Of a DNA stretch of 64,000 nt, positions 15,667-23,995 are shown one piece after another (the stretch's first letter is position 1; each line of letters opens with the position of its first letter). The notes below the pieces were generated by a model. It was not told the origin of the DNA and searched no databases. It was given only the letters and a program-made list of their open reading frames with translations. The DNA comes from Cellulomonas avistercoris (GTDB taxonomy: Bacteria; Actinomycetota; Actinomycetes; Actinomycetales; Cellulomonadaceae). The position numbers were made by a program, and so were the translations under genes. The stretch is from NCBI RefSeq assembly GCF_014836445.1, contig NZ_JACSQV010000005.1, forward strand, positions 45,606 through 109,605. The letters run 5' to 3'.

Positions 15667-17425
15667 CCCGCCACGTCAGGAGCGTGCCCGTGCCGCGCGG
15701 GGACGTCCCCAGGGTGAACGTGCCGCCGTGCTGGCGCGCGCGCGACGCGAGGTTGCTGGTGCCCGAGCTGCGCTCGCGCAGGGCCGGCAGGCCGACCCCG
15801 TCGTCCTCGACCTCGACCTCGACGTCGCCGGTGGGCCCCGAGCCGCGCACGACGACGCGCACGCTCACGGACGACGCGTGCGCGTGGCGCGCGGCGTTCG
15901 CGAGGCCCTCGCGCACGACCGCCACGACGTCGTCGGTCAGCTCCTGCTCGAGCCGCTCGTCGATCCGGTCCTCGGCCTCGCCGTCGCCGGGCGTGAGCCC
16001 CTCGCCGTCGAGGGAGAGCACGAGCGACGGGGCGAACCCGAGCCCGGTGCGCGCGAGCGACGTCTCGCGGCGCAGCCGCTCGACCAGGCCCGTCGCGGCG
16101 TCGGGGTCGCGCAGCGCGTAGACGATCTGGCGGATCTGCCGCACGGAGCTGTCGACGTTGTCGAGCGCGTCCTCGACGATGCTCATGAGCTCCTGCGGGT
16201 CGACGCCCCTGGCGGCACGTCGCCGCACGGTCTCCAGCTGCATGCCGGTGGCGAACAGCTGCTGGATCGCGAGGTCGTGCAGGTCGCGCGCGATCCGCTC
16301 GCGCTCGTCGAGCAGCGCCGCGACGTCCTGCGCGTGCCGGGCCTCGGCCAGGACGTACGCGAGCGCCGCCTGCGCCGCGAACGACTCCGCCGTCGCGAGG
16401 TCGCTGTCGTCGAACGGCGTGCCGCCGATGCGGCGCAGCAGCACCAGCACGCCCACGCCGCGGCCGGACGAGTGCAGCGGGGCGAACATCGCCGGCCCGA
16501 AGGCGCGCATCTCCTCGAGCTTGACGGTGCGTGACGCCGAGAGCGACGGCGTCAGCAGCCCGCGCCCCTCCTCGAGCACGGTCCACGCGCGGCCGCCGCG
16601 CGGCATGACCAGGCCCGTGAGCTCGGCCGCGCGGTAGCCGTCCGCGAGCTCGATGAAGAGCTCCCCGCCCATGCCCGGCAGGGCGAGCGCCGCGGTGTCG
16701 GCCCCGGCGACCTCGCGCGCCGTGCGGGCGACGTGCTCGAGGGCGGACTCCTCGTCGACGCCCTCGAGGAGCATCGTCGTGATGTCCTGCCCGGCACGCA
16801 GCCAGTGCTCGCGCCGCTCGGACTCCGCGTACAGCTGGGCGTTGGAGACCGCCACGCCCGCCGCCGCGGCGAGCGCGACGACCATGTGCTCGTCGCGCTG
16901 GGTGAACCCGCCGCCCCCGTCCTTCTCGGAGAGGTACAGCTGGCCGAACACGTGCTCGCCCACCTTGACCGACGTGCCGAGGAAGGACCCCATCGGCGGG
17001 TGGTGCGCGGGCCAGCCCTGGAAGGCGGGGTGCTGCGTGAGGTCGTCGAGGCGCAGGACGCCGTCGACGGGGATCTGCCCGAGCACGCCCTGCGCGTGCG
17101 GGGGGTGGCGCATGGCGCGGGCGACGGCCGTCGGGACGCCCGTGTAGACGAACGTCGTGGACGTCCCGGTGTCGTCGAGGACGTTGATGGCGGCGAACCG
17201 GGCGCACGTGAGCTCGGCGGTGACCTGCACGAACCGGTCCAGCACGGCCGGGAGCTCGAGCTGCCCCGCGACGGCGAGCATCGCGCTGAGCAGGTCGGTC
17301 AGCGCGTCCCCCGTCAGGGGTGTGGGCTCCGGCGGTGCGTCGAGGATCACCCCGTGCTCGAAGGGCGCCCCGGCGACGGGCAGCCGGCCGGCGACCTGGC
17401 GCATCTCGCCCCGGTGCTCGCTCAC
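15653..17425 (-). CDS. DevS-like GAF-GAF sensor histidine kinase in the cyd operon
   Basis: 590 residues without membrane segments: GAF-A about 45-200, GAF-B about 205-360, then HisKA_3 with phosphoacceptor H383 (ARDLHDLAIQQLF) and a C-terminal ATPase domain (REGLANAARHAHA, DDGVGLPALRE). GAF-A keeps the DevS block HHPPMGSFLG. H142 and Y164 lie 22 residues apart, as do the heme ligand H149 and distal Y171 of DevS, so heme binding is plausible. Start GTG 17425 overlaps the cydC stop (GTGA), so the kinase is translated with the bd-oxidase assembly genes. The signal is probably oxygen, NO/CO or heme redox state. Confidence 0.88.
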   Translation of the reverse strand: MSEHRGEMRQVAGRLPVAGAPFEHGVILDAPPEPTPLTGDALTDLLSAMLAVAGQLELPAVLDRFVQVTAELTCARFAAINVLDDTGTSTTFVYTGVPTAVARAMRHPPHAQGVLGQIPVDGVLRLDDLTQHPAFQGWPAHHPPMGSFLGTSVKVGEHVFGQLYLSEKDGGGGFTQRDEHMVVALAAAAGVAVSNAQLYAESERREHWLRAGQDITTMLLEGVDEESALEHVARTAREVAGADTAALALPGMGGELFIELADGYRAAELTGLVMPRGGRAWTVLEEGRGLLTPSLSASRTVKLEEMRAFGPAMFAPLHSSGRGVGVLVLLRRIGGTPFDDSDLATAESFAAQAALAYVLAEARHAQDVAALLDERERIARDLHDLAIQQLFATGMQLETVRRRAARGVDPQELMSIVEDALDNVDSSVRQIRQIVYALRDPDAATGLVERLRRETSLARTGLGFAPSLVLSLDGEGLTPGDGEAEDRIDERLEQELTDDVVAVVREGLANAARHAHASSVSVRVVVRGSGPTGDVEVEVEDDGVGLPALRERSSGTSNLASRARQHGGTFTLGTSPRGTGTLLTWRAPLG

Positions 17426-19233
17426 GACGTCTCCTGCTGCTCGGACTGCACGGCCTCACCGTAGTCCGGCACGTGGGCCACGAGGTGCGCGTGCGTGCCG
17501 CGCGCGGCGACGCGTCCGTCCGTGAGCCACAGGACCTCGTCCGCGGCCGCGAGCGGGCCGAGGCGGTGGCTGACGACCAGCACGCCGCGCGCGGTGCCCT
17601 GCCGCGTCGCGGGAGCGTGCCACAGCTCGTGCAGCACCGCGTCGGCCGTGGCGGCGTCGAGGTGCTCGGCCGGCTCGTCGACCAGCAGCAGCGGTGCGTC
17701 GGACAGCAGGGCGCGCGCCAGCAGGAGGCGGCGGCGCTCACCGCCGGACACGGTGCGCGCGTCAGAGCCGACGAGCGTGTCGAGACCGTCGGGCAACCCC
17801 GCGAGCCAGGGACCGAGCCCCACCCGCCGCAGCGCGTCGGTCGCCTCGGCGGGCGTCACGTCGCCGCGGGCCACCCGCAGGTTCTCCAGGACGGACGTAC
17901 CGAACACGTGGGCGTCCTCACCGGTCATGACGACGTCACCGACCACACGCCCGGGACCTGCCGTCGACAGCGGGACGCCGTCGAGGGTGACGCTGCCCGC
18001 GACGGGGGGCAGGAGACCCGCGAGGGTCAGCAGGAGCGTCGTCTTGCCCTCCCCGCTGGGCCCGACGACCGCCAGGCGTCCGCCGGGCGCGAGCGTGAGG
18101 TCGACGTCGCGCAGCGCGGGTGGGCGACCCGGCCAGCCGCAGGCGAGGCCCGTCGCGACGAGCACGGGCCGGCGTCCCGGCGTCGGGAGGTCCACCGCGG
18201 CCGCCGCGGGCCGCGGGCCGCTCGTGGGCGCGGGCGCCGAGCCCGGGGCGTCGAGGAGTGCGAGCACCCGGGCCGCGGCGGCACGTGAGCGCTGCAGCTG
18301 CACGGCGGCCGCCGGCAGCAGCGACGTCGCCTCGAACGCCGCCAGCGGCGTCAGGACGACGACGGCCAGCTCGACCGGCGAGACCAGCCCCGCCCCGACG
18401 GCCGGCACACCCGTGACGAGCGCCGCGACCACGGCCGCGCCGACCGCGAGCTGGCCCACCGCCGCCGCGAGAGCCGCCGGGCGGGCTCCGGCGTCCGCCG
18501 CGCGCGCCAGGTCCGCGTCGGCGGCGCGCAGCGCGTCCAGCTCACCGCCCAGGCGTCCCGACACCGCGAGCGGACCGGCGTCGTCGAGCACGCCCAGCGA
18601 CGTCGCGCTCATGCGGGCCCGCGCCTGCACGCCGCGGGCCTCGGCCGTGCGTGCGCCACGTGCCGTGAGCCAGGGGGCGAGGACCCCGGCGGCGAGCAGG
18701 CAGACGCCGAGCGCCAGCCCCGCGGGGGGCCAGAACAGCGCCATCGCCACGGTCGTGCCGGTGCCGAGCGTCAGGGCGACGGCCGCGGGCAGCAGGCCGC
18801 GGACGACCACGTCGCCGACGGCGTCCACGTCGGCGCCCACACGGGCCAGCAGGTCGCCGCGCCGCACCGCGAGCAGCGTCTGCGGGGACCCGGCCGCGAG
18901 CCGCTCGTAGAGGGTCGCGCGCAGGTGCGCCATGCCCCGCAGCGCGATGTCGTGCGACACCAGCCGCTCGAGGTACCGCATGACCCCGCGCCCGATGCCG
19001 AACGCCCGGACCGCCACGGTCGCGACGGAGAGCTCGAGCACGGGTGGCATCTGTGACGCCCGCGCGATGAGCCAGGCGGACACCGCGGCGAGCGCGACCG
19101 CCGAGCCGAGCGCCAGCGTCCCGAGCAGGACCGCCAGGGCGGCACGTCGCGGGTCGACGTCGAGCAGCCGCACGGCGCGACGCAGCGTGCCGGGCGCGGG
19201 TCGGGCCGCGGGGAGCGGGGCCGGCGCCGTCAT
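17422..19233 (-). CDS. cydC: CydC subunit of the CydDC ABC exporter
   Basis: 603 residues: an exporter membrane domain (about 1-330) with the CydC-typical SAWLIARASQMPPVLELSV and YLERLVSHDIALR, then an ATPase domain (Walker A GPSGEGKT, signature VSGGE, Walker B LLLVDEPAEHLD). CydDC is a heterodimeric exporter needed for assembly of cytochrome bd, linked to thiol and heme balance. The start ATG overlaps the cydD stop by 4 bp and the gene's own stop overlaps the kinase start. Confidence 0.93.
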   Translation of the reverse strand: MTAPAPLPAARPAPGTLRRAVRLLDVDPRRAALAVLLGTLALGSAVALAAVSAWLIARASQMPPVLELSVATVAVRAFGIGRGVMRYLERLVSHDIALRGMAHLRATLYERLAAGSPQTLLAVRRGDLLARVGADVDAVGDVVVRGLLPAAVALTLGTGTTVAMALFWPPAGLALGVCLLAAGVLAPWLTARGARTAEARGVQARARMSATSLGVLDDAGPLAVSGRLGGELDALRAADADLARAADAGARPAALAAAVGQLAVGAAVVAALVTGVPAVGAGLVSPVELAVVVLTPLAAFEATSLLPAAAVQLQRSRAAAARVLALLDAPGSAPAPTSGPRPAAAAVDLPTPGRRPVLVATGLACGWPGRPPALRDVDLTLAPGGRLAVVGPSGEGKTTLLLTLAGLLPPVAGSVTLDGVPLSTAGPGRVVGDVVMTGEDAHVFGTSVLENLRVARGDVTPAEATDALRRVGLGPWLAGLPDGLDTLVGSDARTVSGGERRRLLLARALLSDAPLLLVDEPAEHLDAATADAVLHELWHAPATRQGTARGVLVVSHRLGPLAAADEVLWLTDGRVAARGTHAHLVAHVPDYGEAVQSEQQETS

Positions 19234-20927
19234 CGCGGCGCTCCGGGGTCCCCGGTCGGCGCACCAGCGCCGGTCGTCACGGCGTCGGGGGTCGACGCGA
19301 CGTGGACGACGTCGTCGGCGCGGCTCGCGAGCGAGGCCCGGTGCGCGACGAGCAGCACGGCACAGCCCGCCGCACGCAGCGCGTCGAGGGTCGCGAGCAC
19401 GACCTGCTCGCCGGCGGCGTCGAGGTGCGCCGTCGGCTCGTCCAGCACGACGACGGGGCTCGGGCGCAGCAGCGCGCGGGTCAGCGCGAGACGCTGCCGC
19501 TGACCGACGCTCAGGCCGGTCCCGCCGCTGCCCAGCACGGTCGACCACCCGTCGGGCAGCGACGCGACCACCGCGTCGAGACCGGTGAGCGCTGCGGCGC
19601 GGTCGCGCTCGTCGGGTGTCGCCGCGCCCAGGACCTCGGCGAGCGTGCCCGGCTCCAGCACCGGACGCTGGGGGAGCCACGTCACCTGGCGCCAGTAGTC
19701 GTGCAGGTCGACGTCGGCGAGGTCGGTCGCGGTGCCGTCCGCTGCGACGAGCGTGACGCGTCCGGCGTCCGGGGCGAGCAGCCCGAGCAGCACCTCGACC
19801 GTCGTCGACTTGCCCGCGCCGGACGGGCCGACGAGGGCGACGACCCGGCCCGGGACGAGGTCCACGTCGACCGGTGCCGGTGCCCAGCCGCCTCGCGAGC
19901 GCACCGCGACGCCGCGAGCGCGCACGGCACCGTGCGCGAGGTCCGGGGCCGGGCGCGTGCCCGCCTCGGGGACCGGGACCTCGAGCACCGCGAAGGCGCG
20001 GTCGGCGGCCGCGACGCCGTCCGTCGAGGCGTGGAAGTGGGCGCCCACCTGCCGCAGCGGGAGGAAGACCTCGGGCGCCAGCACGAGCACGGCGAGCCCG
20101 GTGACGAGGTCGATCTCGCCGTAGACGAGGCGCAGGCCGATGCCGACCGCCACGAGCGCGACGGACAGGGTCGTCAGGAGCTCGAGCACCATGCCCGACA
20201 GGAAGGCGATCCGCAGCGTGCCCATGGTGGCCCGACGGTGCGCGTCGCCGAGCTCACGGACGCGCGCGACGGGGCCGCGCTCGCGGCCGAACGCCCGCAG
20301 CGTCGTCAGCCCGGCGAGCAGGTCCAGCACCTGCGAGGCGAGGCGTTGCATGGTGGCCAGCCCGCGCTCCGAGCGCCCCTGGGTCATGACGCCCACGAGC
20401 CACATGAACACCGGCACGAGCGGCACGGTGACCGCGATGATCACGGCCGAGACCCAGTCGAGGCCCAGCACCACGCACAGGGTCGCGGGCGTGAGGGTGG
20501 CGGCGAGCACGAGCTGGGGCAGGTACCGCACGAAGTACGGCTCGAGCGCCTCGAGCCCGCGCGTCGCGAGCGTCACGAGTCCGGCGGGGTCGCCGGGCGC
20601 GGCCCGCCGCGGCCCGACGGCGGCGGCGTGCGCGACGACGCGCTCACGGAGCTGGGCCACCGCGCGCGTCGCGGCACGGTGGGCGTAGCGCTCCTGGACG
20701 GCGGCGGTCAGCGCGCGCAGCACGACGACGAGCACGAGCCACCCGACGAGCGGCGCGACCTGCGCGAGCGACGCACCCTCGGCGACCGCCGAGCCGAGCG
20801 CGTGCGCCAGGAGCAGCGCCTGCGCCACGACCAGGGCACCCGTGACCAGACCGAGACCGACGGTCAGGGCGAGGTAGCCGCGCGCCGAGCGCGCGTACCG
20901 CAGCAGCCGGGGGTCGAGGGGCTTCAC
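19230..20927 (-). CDS. cydD: CydD subunit of the CydDC ABC exporter
   Basis: 565 residues from GTG 20927. Six membrane helices lie in the first 300 residues, then an ATPase domain with Walker A GPSGAGKST, signature LSVGQRQRLALTRALL and Walker B VVVLDEPTAHLD. Together with CydC it forms the heterodimeric exporter required for functional cytochrome bd. It follows cydB by 18 nt. The two exporter halves are separate genes here, unlike the fused cydCD of some actinobacteria. Confidence 0.93.
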   Translation of the reverse strand: MKPLDPRLLRYARSARGYLALTVGLGLVTGALVVAQALLLAHALGSAVAEGASLAQVAPLVGWLVLVVVLRALTAAVQERYAHRAATRAVAQLRERVVAHAAAVGPRRAAPGDPAGLVTLATRGLEALEPYFVRYLPQLVLAATLTPATLCVVLGLDWVSAVIIAVTVPLVPVFMWLVGVMTQGRSERGLATMQRLASQVLDLLAGLTTLRAFGRERGPVARVRELGDAHRRATMGTLRIAFLSGMVLELLTTLSVALVAVGIGLRLVYGEIDLVTGLAVLVLAPEVFLPLRQVGAHFHASTDGVAAADRAFAVLEVPVPEAGTRPAPDLAHGAVRARGVAVRSRGGWAPAPVDVDLVPGRVVALVGPSGAGKSTTVEVLLGLLAPDAGRVTLVAADGTATDLADVDLHDYWRQVTWLPQRPVLEPGTLAEVLGAATPDERDRAAALTGLDAVVASLPDGWSTVLGSGGTGLSVGQRQRLALTRALLRPSPVVVLDEPTAHLDAAGEQVVLATLDALRAAGCAVLLVAHRASLASRADDVVHVASTPDAVTTGAGAPTGDPGAPR

Positions 20928-20945
20928 GCGTCTCGCGACCCCGCG

Positions 20946-21995
20946 TCAGGACCGCGAGACGACACGGTCGAACGTGAGGCCCGTCGCCTCGGGGATGTGC
21001 TCGATCGTCAGGCGCTTGCGGAAGACCCAGTACGTCCAGCCCTGGTAGAGCAGCACGACGGGCGTGAGGAACGCCGCGACCCACGTCATGACGGTGAGCG
21101 TGTAGTCGGTGGACGACGCGTTGTCGACCGTGAGGGAGTTCGCGGGGTCGAACGCCGGCATGACGTCGGGGAACATCGAGCCGAAGATGAGGACGACGGC
21201 GGCGACGATCGCGACGGCCGAGCCCGCGAACGCCAGGCCCTCGCGGCGCAACCGCGTGGCGGCGACGACGAGGACGAGCGCCGCCGCGGCGACCAGGACG
21301 GCCGCCCACGTCCAGCCCTTGCCGCTGTACGCCAGCTGCGCCCACACGGCCCACGCGCCGGCGAGGACGAGCGTCGCCACGGAGCTGCGCGCGGCGAACG
21401 CGCCGGCACGCTCCCGCATGTCGCCGTCCACCTTCATCGCGAGGAAGATCGCGCCGTGCGTGAGGAAGAGGCTGAGGGTGACGAGCCCGCCGAGCAGCGC
21501 GAACGGCGACAGCAGGGCGAAGAACCCGCCGACGTACTGGTGGTTCGCGTCGAGCTCGACGCCGCGCACGAGGTTCGCGAACGCGACGCCCCACAGCAGC
21601 GCGGGCACGAACGAGCCGAACATCAGCGCGCGGTCGGCCCACGCCCGCCACACGGGGTCGTCGATCTTGCCGCGCCACTCGAAGGCGACGACGCGCACGA
21701 TCAGCGCGATCAGGATGAGGAACAGCGGCAGGTAGAAGCCCGAGAACAGCGTGGCGTACCACTCGGGGAACGCCGCGAAGGTCGCGCCGCCCGCCGTGAG
21801 CAGCCACACCTCGTTGCCGTCCCACACCGGGCCGACGGTGTTGATCATCAGCCGGCGCTCCTTCTCGCGGCGCGCCTTGTCACCCCGGGGCAGGATCGCC
21901 AGCAGCATGCCGACGCCGAAGTCGAAGCCCTCGAGGACGAGGTACCCGGTCCACAGGACCGCGATGAGGAGGAACCAGACGACGGGGAGGTCCAT
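20946..21995 (-). CDS. cydB: Cytochrome bd ubiquinol/menaquinol oxidase subunit II
   Basis: A 349-residue integral membrane protein with about nine hydrophobic segments. The N-terminal WFLLIAVLWTGYLVLEGFDF and GPVWDGNEVWLLTAGGATFAAFP, and VSRS at the end, are typical CydB landmarks. CydB carries no heme itself but completes the oxidase and its oxygen channel. Start ATG 21995 is preceded by a strong GAGGAG in the 10-nt gap after cydA. Confidence 0.96.
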   Translation of the reverse strand: MDLPVVWFLLIAVLWTGYLVLEGFDFGVGMLLAILPRGDKARREKERRLMINTVGPVWDGNEVWLLTAGGATFAAFPEWYATLFSGFYLPLFLILIALIVRVVAFEWRGKIDDPVWRAWADRALMFGSFVPALLWGVAFANLVRGVELDANHQYVGGFFALLSPFALLGGLVTLSLFLTHGAIFLAMKVDGDMRERAGAFAARSSVATLVLAGAWAVWAQLAYSGKGWTWAAVLVAAAALVLVVAATRLRREGLAFAGSAVAIVAAVVLIFGSMFPDVMPAFDPANSLTVDNASSTDYTLTVMTWVAAFLTPVVLLYQGWTYWVFRKRLTIEHIPEATGLTFDRVVSRS

Positions 21996-22005
21996 GACGG
22001 TCTCC

Positions 22006-23529
22006 TCAGTAGGCGAAGGACAGCGGACGGGCGGTGCCGTCGGCGTCGTCGGACGGCGGGTTGGCCTCGGGGCTCGGGTCGTGCTCGGTGTCCGCGACGC
22101 CCTGGACCGCGTAGCGCTTCATGAGCCGGAACCACACGACCATGAGCACGCCGTACAGCAGCGTGAACCCGACCATCGAGAACAGGACCATGCCGGGGCT
22201 GACGACCTCGCTGACGCCGCGCGCCGTCAGCAGCCACACGCCGTCGACGCCCGACGCGTCGGGGTTGGGCGCGACGACCCACGGCTGACGGCCCATCTCG
22301 GTGAAGATCCAGCCGAACGCCGAGGCGAGGAACGGCGTCGCGATGGCCGCCAGGCCGAGCCGGCCGAACCAGACGTTGCCGGTGACCGAGCCCTTGCGGC
22401 GCAGCAGCCACAGGGCCGCCAGCGACAGGGCGGCGGAGCCGGCCCCCAGCCCGATCATGAGCCGGAACGACCAGTAGGTCACCGCGAGGTTGGGGTAGAA
22501 GCGCGTGTCCTCGTCGACACCGGACGACACGCCGTTGGCCTCGTCCCACTCGGTGATCCACTGCGAGTACTGCTCCTGGAGCTCGTCCACGCCGCGGATG
22601 GGCGCGTCGAAGTCGTTCGTCGCGAGGAACGACGTCAGGCCCGGCACCTCGAGGATGTGGCGCACGCCGTCGCAGTCGTTGGTGAGGTCGCCGATCGCCA
22701 GGATCGAGAACGGTGCGCCGTTCTGGGAGGTGCACAGGCCCTCGGCGGCGGCCATCTTCGCGGGCTGCTGCTCGAACATGAGCTTGGCCTGCCAGTCGCC
22801 CGACAGCGCGACGCCGGCGCCCGAGACGAGCATCGTGACGAGCCCGAGCACGACGGCCGGGCGGTAGACGTCGCGGGCCTTGTCGGTCTGCCCCGTGCGG
22901 ACCAGCCGCACCATCCACCAGGCCGCGATGCCGGCGACGAAGGTGCCGGCGGTGAGGAACGCGGCCGAGATCGTGTGCGGGAACGCCGCCAGGAGGGTGG
23001 AGTTGGTGAGGACCGCGACGATGTCGGTCATCTCCGCCCGGCCCGTCTCCATGTTGAACGTGGTCCCGACGGGGTGCTGCATCCAGGAGTTGGCGGCCAG
23101 GATGAAGTAGGCCGAGAGGTTCGTCGCGATCGCCACGGCCCAGATGCACGCGAGGTGGATCTTCTTCGGCAGCTTGTCCCAGCCGAAGATCCACAGGCCG
23201 AGGAAGGTCGACTCGACGAAGAAGGCCGCGAGCGCCTCCATCGCCAGGGGGGCGCCGAACACGTCGCCGACGAACCGCGAGTACTCGGACCAGTTCATGC
23301 CGAACTGGAACTCCTGCACGATGCCGGTCGCCACGCCGATCGCGAAGTTGATGAGCAGGAGCTTGCCGAAGAACTTGGTGAGCCGCAGCCACCGCTCGTT
23401 GCCGGTGCGGACCCAGGCGGTCTGCATGATCGCGACCAGGGGCGACAGGCCGATCGTCAGGGGGACGAAGATGAAGTGGTAGACGGTCGTGATGCCGAAC
23501 TGCCAGCGGGCCAGGTCGAGGGCGTCCAC
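22006..23529 (-). CDS. cydA: Cytochrome bd oxidase subunit I
   Basis: A 507-residue membrane protein that binds the three hemes and oxidises quinol. RWQFGITTVYHF places heme-ligand H18 where expected, GDWQAKLMFEQQPAKMAAAE is the quinol-site region, and GRQPWVV lies near the C-terminus. The loop between these is short, so it is the short Q-loop form common in Gram-positives. GTG 23529 has GGAG 8-9 nt upstream and begins at the first helix. It heads cydA-cydB-cydD-cydC-kinase. A DevR-box-like palindrome lies about 130 bp upstream of the start codon. Confidence 0.96.
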   Translation of the reverse strand: MDALDLARWQFGITTVYHFIFVPLTIGLSPLVAIMQTAWVRTGNERWLRLTKFFGKLLLINFAIGVATGIVQEFQFGMNWSEYSRFVGDVFGAPLAMEALAAFFVESTFLGLWIFGWDKLPKKIHLACIWAVAIATNLSAYFILAANSWMQHPVGTTFNMETGRAEMTDIVAVLTNSTLLAAFPHTISAAFLTAGTFVAGIAAWWMVRLVRTGQTDKARDVYRPAVVLGLVTMLVSGAGVALSGDWQAKLMFEQQPAKMAAAEGLCTSQNGAPFSILAIGDLTNDCDGVRHILEVPGLTSFLATNDFDAPIRGVDELQEQYSQWITEWDEANGVSSGVDEDTRFYPNLAVTYWSFRLMIGLGAGSAALSLAALWLLRRKGSVTGNVWFGRLGLAAIATPFLASAFGWIFTEMGRQPWVVAPNPDASGVDGVWLLTARGVSEVVSPGMVLFSMVGFTLLYGVLMVVWFRLMKRYAVQGVADTEHDPSPEANPPSDDADGTARPLSFAY

Positions 23530-23627
23530 GGGGTCTCCGGGCGGGTGCGAGGGGCGGGTCGTGCTTGCCGGACGGGCGGCGTCCGGAGGCGCGACGGGGG
23601 CGCGCGCGTACCGGTACCGCCACTTCG

Positions 23628-23633
23628 AAGGTA
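23628..23633 (-). promoter_or_regulatory. Predicted cydA -10 element
   Basis: On the minus strand TACCTT. No good -35 hexamer lies 17 nt upstream, as expected for an activator-dependent promoter. The predicted start near 23621 gives a leader of about 92 nt. Confidence 0.45.
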
Positions 23634-23654
23634 GGCCTGGTGGCCGCCGCGCGC

Positions 23655-23670
23655 CGGGACGAAGGTCCCG
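23655..23670. promoter_or_regulatory. DevR/DosR-box-like operator before cydA
   Basis: CGGGAC-GAAG-GTCCCG is a perfect 6-4-6 palindrome with the core GGGAC-N4-GTCCC of the mycobacterial DevR box. Its centre is about 41 bp upstream of the predicted cydA start, the usual position of an activator overlapping the -35. Confidence 0.6.
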
Positions 23671-23995
23671 CGTGCTGACGACACGTCGTGATCTCACCCG
23701 CGGACGAACGGCGGAGCCGGGGTCCTGTGCGATACTCGTCACTGGTCCTGGCGCCCACACCGTCGGGACCGACGAGCTCGCCGCAGCAGTGACCGTGCAG
23801 GCCAGCCGCCGCCCCGCCCTCGGCGGGCTCCAGCCCGGAGCCCCGAGACGGCCTGGCAGGCGATGGCGCCGGACGGGCGGCAGCCGGACCGACGACTTCC
23901 GTCGCCGCACCGGGTCCACCGGCCGCGAGCGACGACCGACCGCCCGGGGGCGCACGTCGTGTGGGCGGGGCCCCCGGTGCTCAGGAGTACGCGCT

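Larger units (their letters stand above)
23530..23995. other. 466-bp divergent control region between cydA and rne
   Basis: It holds, in order, the cydA leader, the cydA -10 (23628-23633), perfect short palindromes GTACCGGTAC (23608-23617) and CTTCGAAG (23623-23630), the DevR-box-like site (23655-23670), a GATACT -10 candidate for rne (23731-23736), and a long GC-rich rne leader of about 250 nt ending in AGGAG. I see no small gene in it. Confidence 0.6.

Noticed and set aside
23608..23630. GTACCGGTAC and CTTCGAAG palindromes as redox-repressor (Rex) sites
   Set aside because: Neither resembles the TTGTGAA-N4-TTCACAA Rex consensus. They lie in the cydA leader/-10 region and may matter, but no regulator can be named.
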